From the NCBI GenBank assembly GCA_963593765.1, contig CAVBBU010000007.1, positions 1-32,281 on the forward strand: a stretch of 32,281 nucleotides of DNA. The letters run 5' to 3'. The DNA comes from CAVBBU01 sp963593765. Lineage in GTDB: Bacteria > Bacillota > Clostridia > Lachnospirales > Lachnospiraceae. The notes under the pieces were generated by a model. It searched no databases. It had not been told where the DNA came from and worked only from the letters and a program-made list of their open reading frames with translations. Below are positions 22,420-31,635 of the stretch, one piece after another (positions within the stretch are counted from its first letter, which is position 1; every line of letters starts with the position of its first letter). Both the position numbers and the translations under genes were made by a program.

Positions 22420-23715
22420 TTACAATATCTTCCCCACCGCATCTAGCAAATTATCACACACCAGCTCCGGCTTAACCTCAAATCGATTATCACTTCCAGC
22501 AACTCCGCTCCTAAGAAGTACCGTATGTGTGCCTGCATTTTCACCAGTCTTAACATCACTAGTCATATCCCCTATCATCCAAGACGATGCAAGGTCTATA
22601 TTATATCTATCCGCTGCCGCCTCAAGCATACCTATCTCTGGCTTTCTGCAGTGACACTTAATCTTATATTCTATTCTCTCACCTTCAAAGCCCTTGTTCG
22701 GGTGATGCGGACAGTAATATATATCATCGACATATGCCCCCTGCCTGCCAAGCAAAGTCTTTAGCTTTTTATGGATTTCTTCAAGCTCTTTGATGCTGCA
22801 CTCGCCTCTTGCTATCACCGGCTGATTTGTAATAACTATAGCAAGCCTTCCTGATGAATTGATTTTTTTAATCGCCTCTGCCGCATATGGATACAGCTCC
22901 AAATCATCTATATTATATAAAAAGCTTTTTTCGACATTAATGCAGCCATCTCTATCTAGGAATATAGCAGACTGCTTATTTTTCAAATTCTTCTTTTCTA
23001 TAAATCCGCTCTTTATATCCTCAATAGTTTTTTCTATCCTATCTACTGTACCTACGTCCTTAACATACTCCGGCGTTCTATATGCATATACTGCCTCGCC
23101 CTTTTGTATCATGTCAGCTATTATATCATGCTCAAAATCAGTCTTAATAGGCTCCTTAACCTTATTACATATATCCGAATTAAGCACGTATATACCAGCA
23201 TTTACCAGGTTGTTATACCAGTAGTCTCTGGTATTATTTTTAGAATCAAATCCAACCACCCTATCACTTTTATCTGTAGTAATAAGATCTGAGTCGTAAG
23301 GATGGGCATTTGGATGGGCAAGCAGTGTAAGAGCTGCATTTTTTTCTTTATGAAAGCCTAGCATCCTGTCCATGTCTATATCAAAAAATACATCTCCGAA
23401 TATCAAGAAAAAATACGGCTCTGTTATCTTATCCTTTAAATAATAAAAGGAACCTGCAGTACCCAGAGGCTCCTTTTCTTCTATATAATCTATAGTAATT
23501 CCAAGCCTGCTGCCATCACCAAAAAAGTTGACTATGCTCTGACCGAGATAGCCAATTATCATAGTTATGTGATCGCAGCCATATTCCTTTAGCTTTTCAA
23601 CCTGCCACAAAAGCAGCGGCTTATCAAGCAAAGGAACCATCGGCTTTGGTATTTCATTTTTTGTAATGGCAGCAAGCCTGCTTCCCTTGCCGCCTGCCAT
23701 AATAACTGCCTGCAT
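22420..23715 (-). CDS. sugar-1-phosphate nucleotidyltransferase fused to HisB-type HAD phosphatase (HddC-HddA-like)
   Basis: This 431-aa protein joins two enzymes. Residues 1-235 are a nucleotidyltransferase: MAGGKGSRLAAITKNEIPKPM is the NTP-binding loop and FGDVFFDID the metal-binding site. Residues about 250-431 are a D,D-heptose-bisphosphate-phosphatase-like HAD domain with nucleophile D254 in DRDG. It has the zinc-binding set C335-PHH and C354-H-C356, and the IGDMTSD motif near 381-387. In the GDP-heptose pathway these correspond to HddC and HddA (GmhB-like): the phosphatase removes the 7-phosphate and the transferase activates heptose-1-phosphate. Other sugars cannot be excluded. rpiB and an O-antigen-ligase-type gene lie directly upstream, so a surface glycan pathway is likely. 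Confidence 0.85.
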   Translation of the reverse strand: MQAVIMAGGKGSRLAAITKNEIPKPMVPLLDKPLLLWQVEKLKEYGCDHITMIIGYLGQSIVNFFGDGSRLGITIDYIEEKEPLGTAGSFYYLKDKITEPYFFLIFGDVFFDIDMDRMLGFHKEKNAALTLLAHPNAHPYDSDLITTDKSDRVVGFDSKNNTRDYWYNNLVNAGIYVLNSDICNKVKEPIKTDFEHDIIADMIQKGEAVYAYRTPEYVKDVGTVDRIEKTIEDIKSGFIEKKNLKNKQSAIFLDRDGCINVEKSFLYNIDDLELYPYAAEAIKKINSSGRLAIVITNQPVIARGECSIKELEEIHKKLKTLLGRQGAYVDDIYYCPHHPNKGFEGERIEYKIKCHCRKPEIGMLEAAADRYNIDLASSWMIGDMTSDVKTGENAGTHTVLLRSGVAGSDNRFEVKPELVCDNLLDAVGKIL

Positions 23716-23749
23716 ATATACCCCTTATATCTCCTCTATGCTTATATAC

Positions 23750-24217
23750 TTACTTATTATACTTAGCTTCTATTTCGCCTATCATAGCAACTCTCTTTGC
23801 GTGCCTTTCACCGCCCTCCATGTCACCAAGGTATTTAGCACCAAAGAAGCTATCTACTATCATCTTTGCAAGCTCATCTCCAACTACTCTTGCACCGAAT
23901 GCTATAATCTGTGCATTGTTATGTTCTGCTGCCATCCTTGCACTATATGGATCTGAAACAGCTGCTGCTCTAATTCCCGGAACCTTATTAGCTGCAAGCG
24001 ATATTCCTATTCCTGTTCCGCAGATAAGAACGCCCTTATCTACCTCTCCATTTTTTATAGCCTCGGCAACCTTCTGTCCCTGCACAGGATAGTCTGCCTT
24101 TTCGCCCTCTATACTTACGCCATAGTCTACGCACTCATAGCCCTTATCCTTAAGATGCTGCATAACTATATGCTTAAGTGCTATAGCTGCATGGTCATTT
24201 CCAAAGCCTATCTTCAT
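23750..24217 (-). CDS. rpiB: ribose-5-phosphate isomerase B (RpiB/LacAB family)
   Basis: This 155-aa sugar-phosphate isomerase interconverts ribose-5-phosphate and ribulose-5-phosphate. The family residues are visible: the N-terminal GNDHAA phosphate/substrate loop, the catalytic cysteine C66 in LICGTGIG, and AAEHNNAQIIAFGARVVG. GGAGG lies 7 nt before the ATG. RpiB relatives include allose- and galactose-6-phosphate isomerases, so the substrate could differ. Being placed before a heptose-type activation gene, it might feed pentose phosphate, the route to sedoheptulose-7-phosphate, into glycan synthesis (inference). Confidence 0.93.
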   Translation of the reverse strand: MKIGFGNDHAAIALKHIVMQHLKDKGYECVDYGVSIEGEKADYPVQGQKVAEAIKNGEVDKGVLICGTGIGISLAANKVPGIRAAAVSDPYSARMAAEHNNAQIIAFGARVVGDELAKMIVDSFFGAKYLGDMEGGERHAKRVAMIGEIEAKYNK

Positions 24218-24275
24218 GTCAAAGCCTCCTCTTATATATTCGCTTATGCTGCCCTGCCTGAAACATTTCCCACGT

Positions 24276-25901
24276 CTACTCCTGCCTAGCTAGTGCGCCT
24301 GCTATAGACATCCATGCCCACATAATAGGTGTACTGATAGGAAGGTTTATATTAACTGTAGCCTGAATAGCATAGCATAGTATCAAAAATGCTGCAGAAA
24401 TAAGTATTGGTCCATGCTCACTTTCCGCTGCCTTTTTAATCATAATATATATGCTGCCACCTATAGCTCCAAGGTAGGCTGCAAGTCCTATCGGTCCTAG
24501 AGTAAACAGATATTGCAGGTATTCATTATGCGCCGAATCATATATCTGATGCGTTATGGTAGACATCTCCTGATAGCAATAATTCATCATATATATTCCA
24601 AAGGTATCCGGTCCTGTTCCAAATATTTTATGAACTATAGGAAGCTTTGCATAGGTTTGCATACATGCTCTCCAGACGTAGCCTCTTAGCGTTCCCCACT
24701 TATCTGAAAAGATAAGATAATTACCAAGAGAGCCCCAGGTCGTGGCATCTCTCATGCTGGTATTTGCAAGAATTATAATTATAACCAATCCTGCGATAGC
24801 TACTATATCTAATCCAAGCCAAGCCTTATGAAATGCTTTTGGAAGAGCACTATCAACTAAGCCTTTTTTATAATCATATATATAAAGGACTATTGCTGCT
24901 ATCCATACTAAAACAGTTATAGCATTAAGAAATTCTAAATTCGCAATTATACGAAACAGTCCATCAAGCCCTGAAACACTTGCCTCATATGCTACATTTA
25001 CCCAGCGAACGTATTCTACACATGAAAGAAAGGTTGCAAGAGTTAATATATATCTTCTAAGTCCTCTTCTTGTTTTAAAGGTTGCAAGCGGAAGAAATCC
25101 AAAGAATGCAAGCAGCGTTAGGTAACCATTATCCGACTGCCCCATAATAATAGCAACAAAGCTAATGACCATGCATATATAATAGAATATTCTACGTCCA
25201 AGCCACTCCTCGCTTGTATTAAACATCGCACCAGCAAATGCAAGTATAAAGCCTACATAGGTTGTATAGGTGTTGATGTTTCCTATGGTAGAGCTAAACA
25301 TCTTATACTGCTCTTCCTTCATCAAATCTCTAAAATGAAGAAGGTTCATATTAAAATAATCTGTAATTCCAAACAGACATATAAAAATTCCAATCCACAA
25401 AAATACTGTTATTACATACTGTCTGTATCTGAAAAATCTCGAAACACAAAAATATGCACCAACATACATTAAAAGAAGAAACAGTCCTGTATATCTGCCT
25501 TCATTGCCCACAAATGCCTGCTGAATGTAAGGATAAGCGCTAAGCGTAGATATAATTGATATCAGAATAAATACCATCATGCACTTATCTACAAAGGAAA
25601 ATGTTCCCTTAAACCAAGAGCGTACCCACTTGCCATCTTCGTCGCCGTAGGTCTTTTTTGCATTTGCAAAATAGTCCTTTATACTTCCTGATGATATGCC
25701 CCATACCAGTAGCCCTGCAAAAAGCATTCCTGTTATAGTTGAGTATGATATAAACTTTGTTTCTAATATATTAAAATAATAGTTGGTATAAAAAACAGGA
25801 AAAAATCCAAGCGCAAGAACTGCCCATGCTATAGCCATATAATTAGCTGGGCTCATTATCTCTACCTTTTGTACTACCTGCTTTTTTGTTCGGTTTGCCA
25901 T
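24276..25901 (-). CDS. O-antigen ligase family (Wzy_C) membrane protein
   Basis: This 541-aa polytopic membrane protein has about 12-14 hydrophobic helices. A large extracytoplasmic loop near residues 380-460 contains the Wzy_C pattern (IFGTGPDTFGIYMMNY…YDSAHNEYLQYLFTLGPIGLAAYL). Proteins of this family polymerise or ligate lipid-linked glycans at the outer face of the membrane. In a Gram-positive context this means a capsule, wall polymer or glycoprotein glycan. The ATG at 25901 has GGAGG 6 nt upstream. It lies 65 nt after rsmI and about 60 nt before rpiB, probably in the same transcript as rpiB and the heptose-type fusion gene. The glycan substrate is unknown. Confidence 0.82.
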   Translation of the reverse strand: MANRTKKQVVQKVEIMSPANYMAIAWAVLALGFFPVFYTNYYFNILETKFISYSTITGMLFAGLLVWGISSGSIKDYFANAKKTYGDEDGKWVRSWFKGTFSFVDKCMMVFILISIISTLSAYPYIQQAFVGNEGRYTGLFLLLMYVGAYFCVSRFFRYRQYVITVFLWIGIFICLFGITDYFNMNLLHFRDLMKEEQYKMFSSTIGNINTYTTYVGFILAFAGAMFNTSEEWLGRRIFYYICMVISFVAIIMGQSDNGYLTLLAFFGFLPLATFKTRRGLRRYILTLATFLSCVEYVRWVNVAYEASVSGLDGLFRIIANLEFLNAITVLVWIAAIVLYIYDYKKGLVDSALPKAFHKAWLGLDIVAIAGLVIIIILANTSMRDATTWGSLGNYLIFSDKWGTLRGYVWRACMQTYAKLPIVHKIFGTGPDTFGIYMMNYCYQEMSTITHQIYDSAHNEYLQYLFTLGPIGLAAYLGAIGGSIYIMIKKAAESEHGPILISAAFLILCYAIQATVNINLPISTPIMWAWMSIAGALARQE

Positions 25902-25965
25902 CTAGCTCCTCCAAGTATATGCTTTTTTTCTAACCCGTATATTCTAGCATATTTTATGATTATTT

Positions 25966-26829
25966 CTAGTTATCTTTGATATTTACGGCAGCATAGACCT
26001 GCCTTTTTGTAATTCCTCTGTCTGCTGCTACTGCCTTTTGGGCTGACCTATTATCCATTCCCTGTGATATATAAAGGTCAACATGCTCCCTTATGCTAAG
26101 TCTATCCCAGCTGCTTCTTTCAGCCGCCTTAATATCCTCAGGGCTTCTTCCCTCTATAACAAGTACATACTCGCCCTTTATGTCCTGCATATTTTTATAC
26201 AGCTCATATGCATCTAAAAGAGTTTTTTGTATAACCTCTTCATGTATCTTAGTTAGCTCTCTAACTATACTTATCTTTCTTTCGCCTCCAAGTATGTCCT
26301 TTAAATCAGAGAGCGTTCCGACTAACTTATGTGGTGCTTCGTATATAATTATAGTCCTTGTTTCGTTTTTTAATTCCTCTAATATCTCTTTTCTTTCCTT
26401 TTTATTATATGGAAGAAATGCTTCAAATGCGAACCTTCTGGTTGGGAGACCGCTTATAGCAAGTGCACTTACAGCGGCACATGCTCCCGGAATTATAGTT
26501 AGCTCTACTCCTGCCTCGTAGCATAGCCTTACTAAGTCCTCTCCCGGATCAGATATAGCAGGCATACCTGCATCTGTAATAAGGGCTATGCTCTTTCCCT
26601 CCTGTATATGTCTTATAAGCTCATATGCCTTTTCTATGCTGTTGTATTTGTGATAGCTTGTAAGGCTTGCTTTTATTCCAAGATGATTAAGAAGCTTTAT
26701 CGAATTTCTAGTATCCTCCGCCGCAATTATATCTACGCTTTCTAAAACCTCTACGGCTCTTTTTGTTATATCTCCAAGGTTTCCTATAGGCGTTGCAACA
26801 AGATAAAGCCTTCCCTGATTAGTATTCAT
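25966..26829 (-). CDS. rsmI: 16S rRNA (cytidine(1402)-2'-O)-methyltransferase RsmI
   Basis: This 287-aa SAM-dependent enzyme methylates the 2'-OH of C1402 in the decoding centre of 16S rRNA. It has the tetrapyrrole-methylase fold: GRLYLVATPIGNLGDITKRA at the N-terminus, AEDTRNSIKLLNHLGI, ALITDAGMPAISDPG, IIPGACAAVSAL and the LYEAPH-like IIYEAPHKL. Its start overlaps the end of trmN6 by 11 nt. Same order as yabB-yabC in Bacillus, but without the intervening yazA (GIY-YIG) gene. Confidence 0.96.
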   Translation of the reverse strand: MNTNQGRLYLVATPIGNLGDITKRAVEVLESVDIIAAEDTRNSIKLLNHLGIKASLTSYHKYNSIEKAYELIRHIQEGKSIALITDAGMPAISDPGEDLVRLCYEAGVELTIIPGACAAVSALAISGLPTRRFAFEAFLPYNKKERKEILEELKNETRTIIIYEAPHKLVGTLSDLKDILGGERKISIVRELTKIHEEVIQKTLLDAYELYKNMQDIKGEYVLVIEGRSPEDIKAAERSSWDRLSIREHVDLYISQGMDNRSAQKAVAADRGITKRQVYAAVNIKDN

Positions 26830-27571
26830 ATATATTATATATCTCCTGTGTATATCTACCTGCTGCCTCGTATACTATTATAGGCGGCTCTGCCTTAAGC
26901 CATACTCCGCCGCCCTTAACTGCCTCTATAAGAACCATATTTGCATCCTTATCCTTATATGGATGCACAAACCGTAGTCTTTTTGGCTCTAGCTTATATG
27001 TCTTTAAAAGCTGCATTATTTCCGAAAGCCTATGCGGTCTGTGAACCATATATAATCTTCCATTATTTTTAAGAAGCTTGCTTGACTCTGAGATAACATC
27101 CTCTAGCGTACATTTAATTTCATGTCTTGCTATAGCAAGTGCCTCGTTGGGATTCTTAATTCCATGATTGTCATTCATATATGGTGGATTGACAGTGACG
27201 AAATTAAAGCTGGCATTTCCAAATCTTTTTGAGGCATTTTTTAAATCATCACATATTATATCTATCCTATCCTCAAGCTCGTTATATAGAACGCTTCTTT
27301 TTGCCATATCAGCAGAGGCCTCTAAAAGCTCTATCCCTGTTATATGACTTGCACTAGTTTTTGCAGACATGAGTATAGGAATTATGCCAGTCCCTGTTCC
27401 AAGGTCTATTCCGTTCTCGCCCTTTCCTGCTCTTGCGAAGCTGCTTAGAAGAACTGCATCCATTCCAAAGCAAAAGCTGCCCGGTCTTTGCAAGATCTTT
27501 AGATTATTTCTTTCTAGGTCGTCGAGCCTTTCGCCCTCTTTAATCAGCTTGTCCTTTTCCTCTGTTCTCAT
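26819..27571 (-). CDS. trmN6: tRNA1(Val) (adenine(37)-N6)-methyltransferase TrmN6
   Basis: This 250-aa class I methyltransferase probably makes m6A37 in tRNA-Val. The SAM loop is DLGTGTG (56-62) and the amino-methyltransferase catalytic motif is NPPY (128-131). The family opening 'ERLDDL…ILQRPGSFCFGMDAVLLSSFA' matches B. subtilis YabB. The start at 27571 lies within the lysine-rich tail of ricT, a 32-nt overlap. A shorter start a few codons on, preceded by AAAGGA, is possible. Confidence 0.93.
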   Translation of the reverse strand: MRTEEKDKLIKEGERLDDLERNNLKILQRPGSFCFGMDAVLLSSFARAGKGENGIDLGTGTGIIPILMSAKTSASHITGIELLEASADMAKRSVLYNELEDRIDIICDDLKNASKRFGNASFNFVTVNPPYMNDNHGIKNPNEALAIARHEIKCTLEDVISESSKLLKNNGRLYMVHRPHRLSEIMQLLKTYKLEPKRLRFVHPYKDKDANMVLIEAVKGGGVWLKAEPPIIVYEAAGRYTQEIYNIYEY

Positions 27572-28655
27572 TATTATTTGGCTTTCTGTTTTTCTTCTTT
27601 TTAAAGAATGGTTTTTTGTTTTTATTTTCCATCTTAGGAGCTGGTTTTTTTACCTGCTTTTTCTCATGCCTATGCTCAGAATTTTTTTCATGCTTTTTTG
27701 GTAGCTCTCCCTTTTGCTTTAATTCTGGCCTAGCATTATCATTGCCCTCGTTATGCTCTGGCTTTTCCTTTGACTGCTTACTTACCTTTGAGATTATTCC
27801 GCCCTTTATTCGCTCTGCATGCGGCTCTCCCTTCTTTCTGCTGGTATAGGTAAGCTCATCAGCGTCAAACTCCTCCATCTCACGGTCACCCTTATCGTCC
27901 GTGAATAAAACCTTTATTCGCTGTCTTAGTATATTGACATCATATACTACCCCGTCCTTGCCTTCCTTAGTATGTGCTGTATCGCCCTTTTTAGGAAGTC
28001 TCTCATTAAGATCCTTATATGCATCTACCTCATTTGCAAGGCAGCACATAAGCCTTCCGCATGCTCCGCTAATCTTTTGCGGATTTAGTGAAAGCCCCTG
28101 CTCCTTAGCCATCTTAATAGTTACAGGAACAAAATCCGACAGATAGCTGTGACAGCAAAGCGTTCTTCCGCAGCTGCCTATTCCGCCTACTACCTTTGTT
28201 TCATCTCTAACTCCAACCTGCCTCATCTCTATACGAGCCTTAAATGTAGCAGCTAGGTCTCTAACTAACTCTCTAAAGTCCACTCTGTCATCTGCAGTAA
28301 AGTAGAATAATATCTTAGATCCATCAAATGAATATTCAGCAGCTATAAGCTTCATCTCATCCATCTTATGCTCTGCTATCTTCTTTTTTGCTTCTAAATA
28401 TACTCTCTTTTCCTTTGCCCTAAACCTCTCCATCAGCTCGATATCCTCTGGAGTAGCTCTTCTTGTTACTTCCTTTAATGGCTTAACTACATGGTTATCC
28501 TCTACTTCCTTATTAGGCATTATAACGCTTCCACATTCCATACCCTTGCTTGTTTCGACTATAACCCTGTCGCCTCTTTTATACTCCTCATTGCCGGGAC
28601 TAAAATAATATATCTTCCCAACCTCTCTAAATCTTACTCCTATAATTTGTACCAT
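27540..28655 (-). CDS. ricT: PSP1-domain protein RicT (YaaT)
   Basis: In Bacillus, RicT is part of the RicA-RicF-RicT iron-sulfur complex that aids RNase Y maturation of mRNAs and affects competence and sporulation. The 371-aa protein has an N-terminal domain and a PSP1 C-terminal domain. Six cysteines form the two pairs typical of YaaT: GSCGRTLCC (C162, C167, C168) and GACGRLMCC (C199, C204, C205). After about residue 290 comes an 80-residue lysine/asparagine-rich, probably disordered tail, longer than in the Bacillus protein. It starts one nucleotide after the holB stop. No ricA or ricF (ymcA, ylbF) is in the window, as expected. Confidence 0.94.
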   Translation of the reverse strand: MVQIIGVRFREVGKIYYFSPGNEEYKRGDRVIVETSKGMECGSVIMPNKEVEDNHVVKPLKEVTRRATPEDIELMERFRAKEKRVYLEAKKKIAEHKMDEMKLIAAEYSFDGSKILFYFTADDRVDFRELVRDLAATFKARIEMRQVGVRDETKVVGGIGSCGRTLCCHSYLSDFVPVTIKMAKEQGLSLNPQKISGACGRLMCCLANEVDAYKDLNERLPKKGDTAHTKEGKDGVVYDVNILRQRIKVLFTDDKGDREMEEFDADELTYTSRKKGEPHAERIKGGIISKVSKQSKEKPEHNEGNDNARPELKQKGELPKKHEKNSEHRHEKKQVKKPAPKMENKNKKPFFKKKKNRKPNNNENRGKGQAD

Positions 28656-28656
28656 T

Positions 28657-29643
28657 TTAATTCTCCTTCATAGCCATAAGCAAAAGCTCAAGTGTAAGAT
28701 CCGTATTAACATTAGCCTTTATTCTTGTCTGTGCCTTGTCTATAGCCTCAAGCACCTTTTCTAATGCTGCATAATCACTTCTTTTGCTTGCCTCGCTTAG
28801 AGCCCTAAATTCCTTTTTATATACAAGCCTGTTTATATCTACTGTTGCCTTATACATAAGTATATCTCTATACCACAAACGGCAAAACTCAAAAAAGGAA
28901 TCTAATCCATTATTTCTTGATTTAATTATATCTATATATTTTAATATATCCCTTGTATCTGCATTTTTTATATTTCTTAGCATGGATATATTTTCTTCGT
29001 ATATATTTTTAAACTCGCTAGAGCTTGCTAGCTCTATAGCTCTTCCAAGGTTACCTCTTGCACATGCTGCATATACGCTTGCATCATCTGCATTTAGCCC
29101 TAGCTTTTTTTCTAAATACTGCTGCACCACATCATCTGAAAGTGGCTTAAGTATAAGGCTAACGCATCTTGATCTTATAGTATCAAGCAGCAGCTCCTCA
29201 TTAGTTGCAAGAAGAATTATAATCGCATAGCTAGGCGGCTCCTCGATAGTTTTTAGAAGTGCATTCTGTGCCTGCACCGTCATCTTCTCGGCATCATCTA
29301 TAATATATATCTTATAGTAGCTTGAGTAAGGTCTTATATCTACTGTATCACTTACCTGCTCTCTTATATCATCTACGCCTATGCTCGCCTTTTCATGCAT
29401 AACATGTATAAGGTCGGGATGTGTTCCTGCTATAACCTGCTTACAGGCATGACACTGCATACACGGCTCTGCCCCGCCCTTTTCGCATAGAAGTGACATG
29501 GCAAATGCATGTGCTATCGACTTTCTTCCCATTCCCATCTCGCCAGATAGTATATATGCATGGGACACCTTATCTGCTGCTACTGCCTTTTTAAGGTGCT
29601 CCTTTATTTGGCTATGTCCAACTATGTCATTATAATTAAGCAT
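28657..29643 (-). CDS. holB: DNA polymerase III delta' subunit
   Basis: This clamp-loader subunit works with DnaX and HolA to load the beta clamp. The 328-aa AAA+ protein has the P-loop-like GEMGMGRKS (34-42), and a zinc site from C53, C61, C64 and C67 (CMQCHAC). It also has the DDAEKMTVQAQNALLKTIEEPP block that corresponds to Walker B and sensor 1, and the SRC motif in TIRSRC. It overlaps the kinase-like gene upstream by 8 nt. The holB-ricT neighbourhood equals that of Bacillus. Confidence 0.95.
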   Translation of the reverse strand: MLNYNDIVGHSQIKEHLKKAVAADKVSHAYILSGEMGMGRKSIAHAFAMSLLCEKGGAEPCMQCHACKQVIAGTHPDLIHVMHEKASIGVDDIREQVSDTVDIRPYSSYYKIYIIDDAEKMTVQAQNALLKTIEEPPSYAIIILLATNEELLLDTIRSRCVSLILKPLSDDVVQQYLEKKLGLNADDASVYAACARGNLGRAIELASSSEFKNIYEENISMLRNIKNADTRDILKYIDIIKSRNNGLDSFFEFCRLWYRDILMYKATVDINRLVYKKEFRALSEASKRSDYAALEKVLEAIDKAQTRIKANVNTDLTLELLLMAMKEN

Positions 29644-30226
29644 CTATATCCTTTCTTATAGCTTCTATGCATTTATCTAAATCTATATTTTGATACGAGC
29701 TTTTTATGCCTGCTGCCGTAAGCTTATCTTCTGAAAAGTCATCCTCATCTGCTATATATCTTCTGCAAAGCTCTATATACTTTGGCTTTTCTTCCTTAGC
29801 CTCTCTTTCTATAGCTCTTAAAAGCCTAGTCCTATCATCTATAGTAATATATATAGGCAGTACATGATCCCTTCCATAATAATCTCTTATCTTAAGATAG
29901 GATTCTAATGTTCCTATTCCTATATAGCTATGCTTTTTTATATCTACCTGTCCGTCATCGACCGTTGCATAGCTCCATGGTCCATACATAGTCTTGTAGG
30001 TTCTTTTTTCTATAAGTCTGCCATTTTTTTTATATTCATCTAGGCTCTTATCGTCCGTGAAAAAATATTCTCTTCCATCCACCTCGCCATCTCTTATAGG
30101 TCTTGTTGTATATAGGATAATTTCCTTAAGCTCCGGATATGCCTTTAAAAGCTCCTTATATATAGTATCCTTTCCGGAAGCACTCTTACCCATAATATAA
30201 TATATTTTCCCAAGTCCTATGCTCAT
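29636..30226 (-). CDS. guanylate-kinase-like nucleotide kinase
   Basis: This 196-aa P-loop kinase has the loop GKSASGKDT (13-21), the GMP-binding style segment YTTRPIRDGEVDGREYFF, and TYKTMYGPWSYAT, where guanylate kinases have the Y-G-T block. These features place it in the guanylate kinase family, although residues after 130 diverge. It sits where Bacillus has tmk (thymidylate kinase), between the yaaO-type decarboxylase and holB. It may be a second, non-housekeeping guanylate kinase. It begins 2 nt after the decarboxylase stop. Confidence 0.82.
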   Translation of the reverse strand: MSIGLGKIYYIMGKSASGKDTIYKELLKAYPELKEIILYTTRPIRDGEVDGREYFFTDDKSLDEYKKNGRLIEKRTYKTMYGPWSYATVDDGQVDIKKHSYIGIGTLESYLKIRDYYGRDHVLPIYITIDDRTRLLRAIEREAKEEKPKYIELCRRYIADEDDFSEDKLTAAGIKSSYQNIDLDKCIEAIRKDIDA

Positions 30227-30228
30227 AC

Positions 30229-31635
30229 CTACAATCCTTCTATATTACAGCCACAGGCTATATATTTTTTAAGCCCTTCTTCTATGCTGCTTGTTATTAT
30301 ATCCCCCGGCTTTACTATAGGAATACCCGGCGGATATACATATATATAATCGTCTATACACTTGCCGCTTATTTTTTTTAAGCTCTCATTAAGACTGACT
30401 GCTTTTTTATCAAGCTCTCTTTGTATATCACTGCAATAGCTTCTTGTTTTTTCAATGTCGCTGTCCATGTCCTTGCAAGCATTATATATTCTATCTAAGC
30501 TCTCCTTAGTATCACATATAGCTGTAAGAAGAAGAACGTATCCGCCTGCTGCCATCTCTGCTTCTATATGATACCTCTTATACAAAAGCTCATTAAGCGT
30601 CGGGCCTGTTATCCCATCACAGTATATCAAAAGCTTTCCCTTATCTATCTCATATACGTTTTTATTTTCTATATCTGCCCTGCTAGGCTTCCAAAGCTTT
30701 ATATGATCTAGCTTTCCTAATCTATCTCTTAAATTATCTATATTATTTTTATATTCTATAACTGCATCTCTTGCATCCTCATCCATATATCTAAGGCATG
30801 CATCTATACTAGCCATAAGCACATACGATGGAGAGCTGGAATTAAAATATGACAGCTGTCTATATACATCACGGCAAGCTATAATATCTGACTTTACATG
30901 TACAAGTGCTGTCTGCGTAAGTGCAGGAAGCATTTTATGCGTACTTTCTATAACTATATCTGCACCGCAGTCTATGGCAGACTTTACGCCTCCTACATAC
31001 TTATTTAACCAATGCATATGTGAGCCATGTGCACTATCAACTATAAGCGGCAAATCATAGCTATGAACTATCCTCGAAATAGCCTCTATGTCTGAGATTA
31101 TTCCGTCATATGTAGGCGATGTTATTATTACAAATGCGGGAAGTCTGTTCTCCCCTTTCATTATATCAAGCTTAGCCTTTATATCGCTAGGGCTTATCGC
31201 TCCTGCAATCGGAAGCTCCCCTAGTGTCGGCGGCTTAATATATTCAGCCGCAATGCCACATATCTCCATAGCATGAAAGGTACTTATATGTGAATTTGCC
31301 CCAACAAGTGCATGCGAATTTTTACTTTTACTACGACACATACATGCTCTTATGGCACTAAGAATTCCGCCTGTAGAGCCATTGATGCTATAGTAGCTTG
31401 CATCTGTATTATATAGGCTGCTTGCATAATCAAGACATCCTTTAAGTATGCCATCTGCCGCATAAAGGTGATCCGTATCATGTGTCTCTGTTACATCAAT
31501 GCTATATATGTCACTCATTAGCTCTCTGATACACCTTGGTGCTTTTCTTTTATGCCCCGGCATATGCATAGGAAGCATATCGCTTTTACTATATTTACTT
31601 AGATATGAAGCCAATGTCTTTTCTTTATTCATCAT
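30229..31635 (-). CDS. Orn/Lys/Arg decarboxylase-type PLP enzyme (YaaO-like)
   Basis: This 468-aa fold-type I PLP enzyme of the short Orn/Lys/Arg decarboxylase family makes polyamines or their precursors from basic amino acids. MPGHKR (25-30) opens the PLP domain. DSAHGSH (200-206) binds the cofactor, and K234 in ESTHKMLPALTQ carries the Schiff base. The C-terminal domain contains YPPGIPIVKPGD, as in YaaO. The substrate (arginine, lysine or ornithine) cannot be read directly. The start overlaps the upstream gene stop by 4 nt (ATGATG). Confidence 0.92.
   Translation of the reverse strand: MMNKEKTLASYLSKYSKSDMLPMHMPGHKRKAPRCIRELMSDIYSIDVTETHDTDHLYAADGILKGCLDYASSLYNTDASYYSINGSTGGILSAIRACMCRSKSKNSHALVGANSHISTFHAMEICGIAAEYIKPPTLGELPIAGAISPSDIKAKLDIMKGENRLPAFVIITSPTYDGIISDIEAISRIVHSYDLPLIVDSAHGSHMHWLNKYVGGVKSAIDCGADIVIESTHKMLPALTQTALVHVKSDIIACRDVYRQLSYFNSSSPSYVLMASIDACLRYMDEDARDAVIEYKNNIDNLRDRLGKLDHIKLWKPSRADIENKNVYEIDKGKLLIYCDGITGPTLNELLYKRYHIEAEMAAGGYVLLLTAICDTKESLDRIYNACKDMDSDIEKTRSYCSDIQRELDKKAVSLNESLKKISGKCIDDYIYVYPPGIPIVKPGDIITSSIEEGLKKYIACGCNIEGL

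Noticed and set aside
26093..26521. 142-aa plus-strand frame
   Set aside because: Antisense to rsmI, with a Ser/Leu-rich composition typical of a shadow frame.
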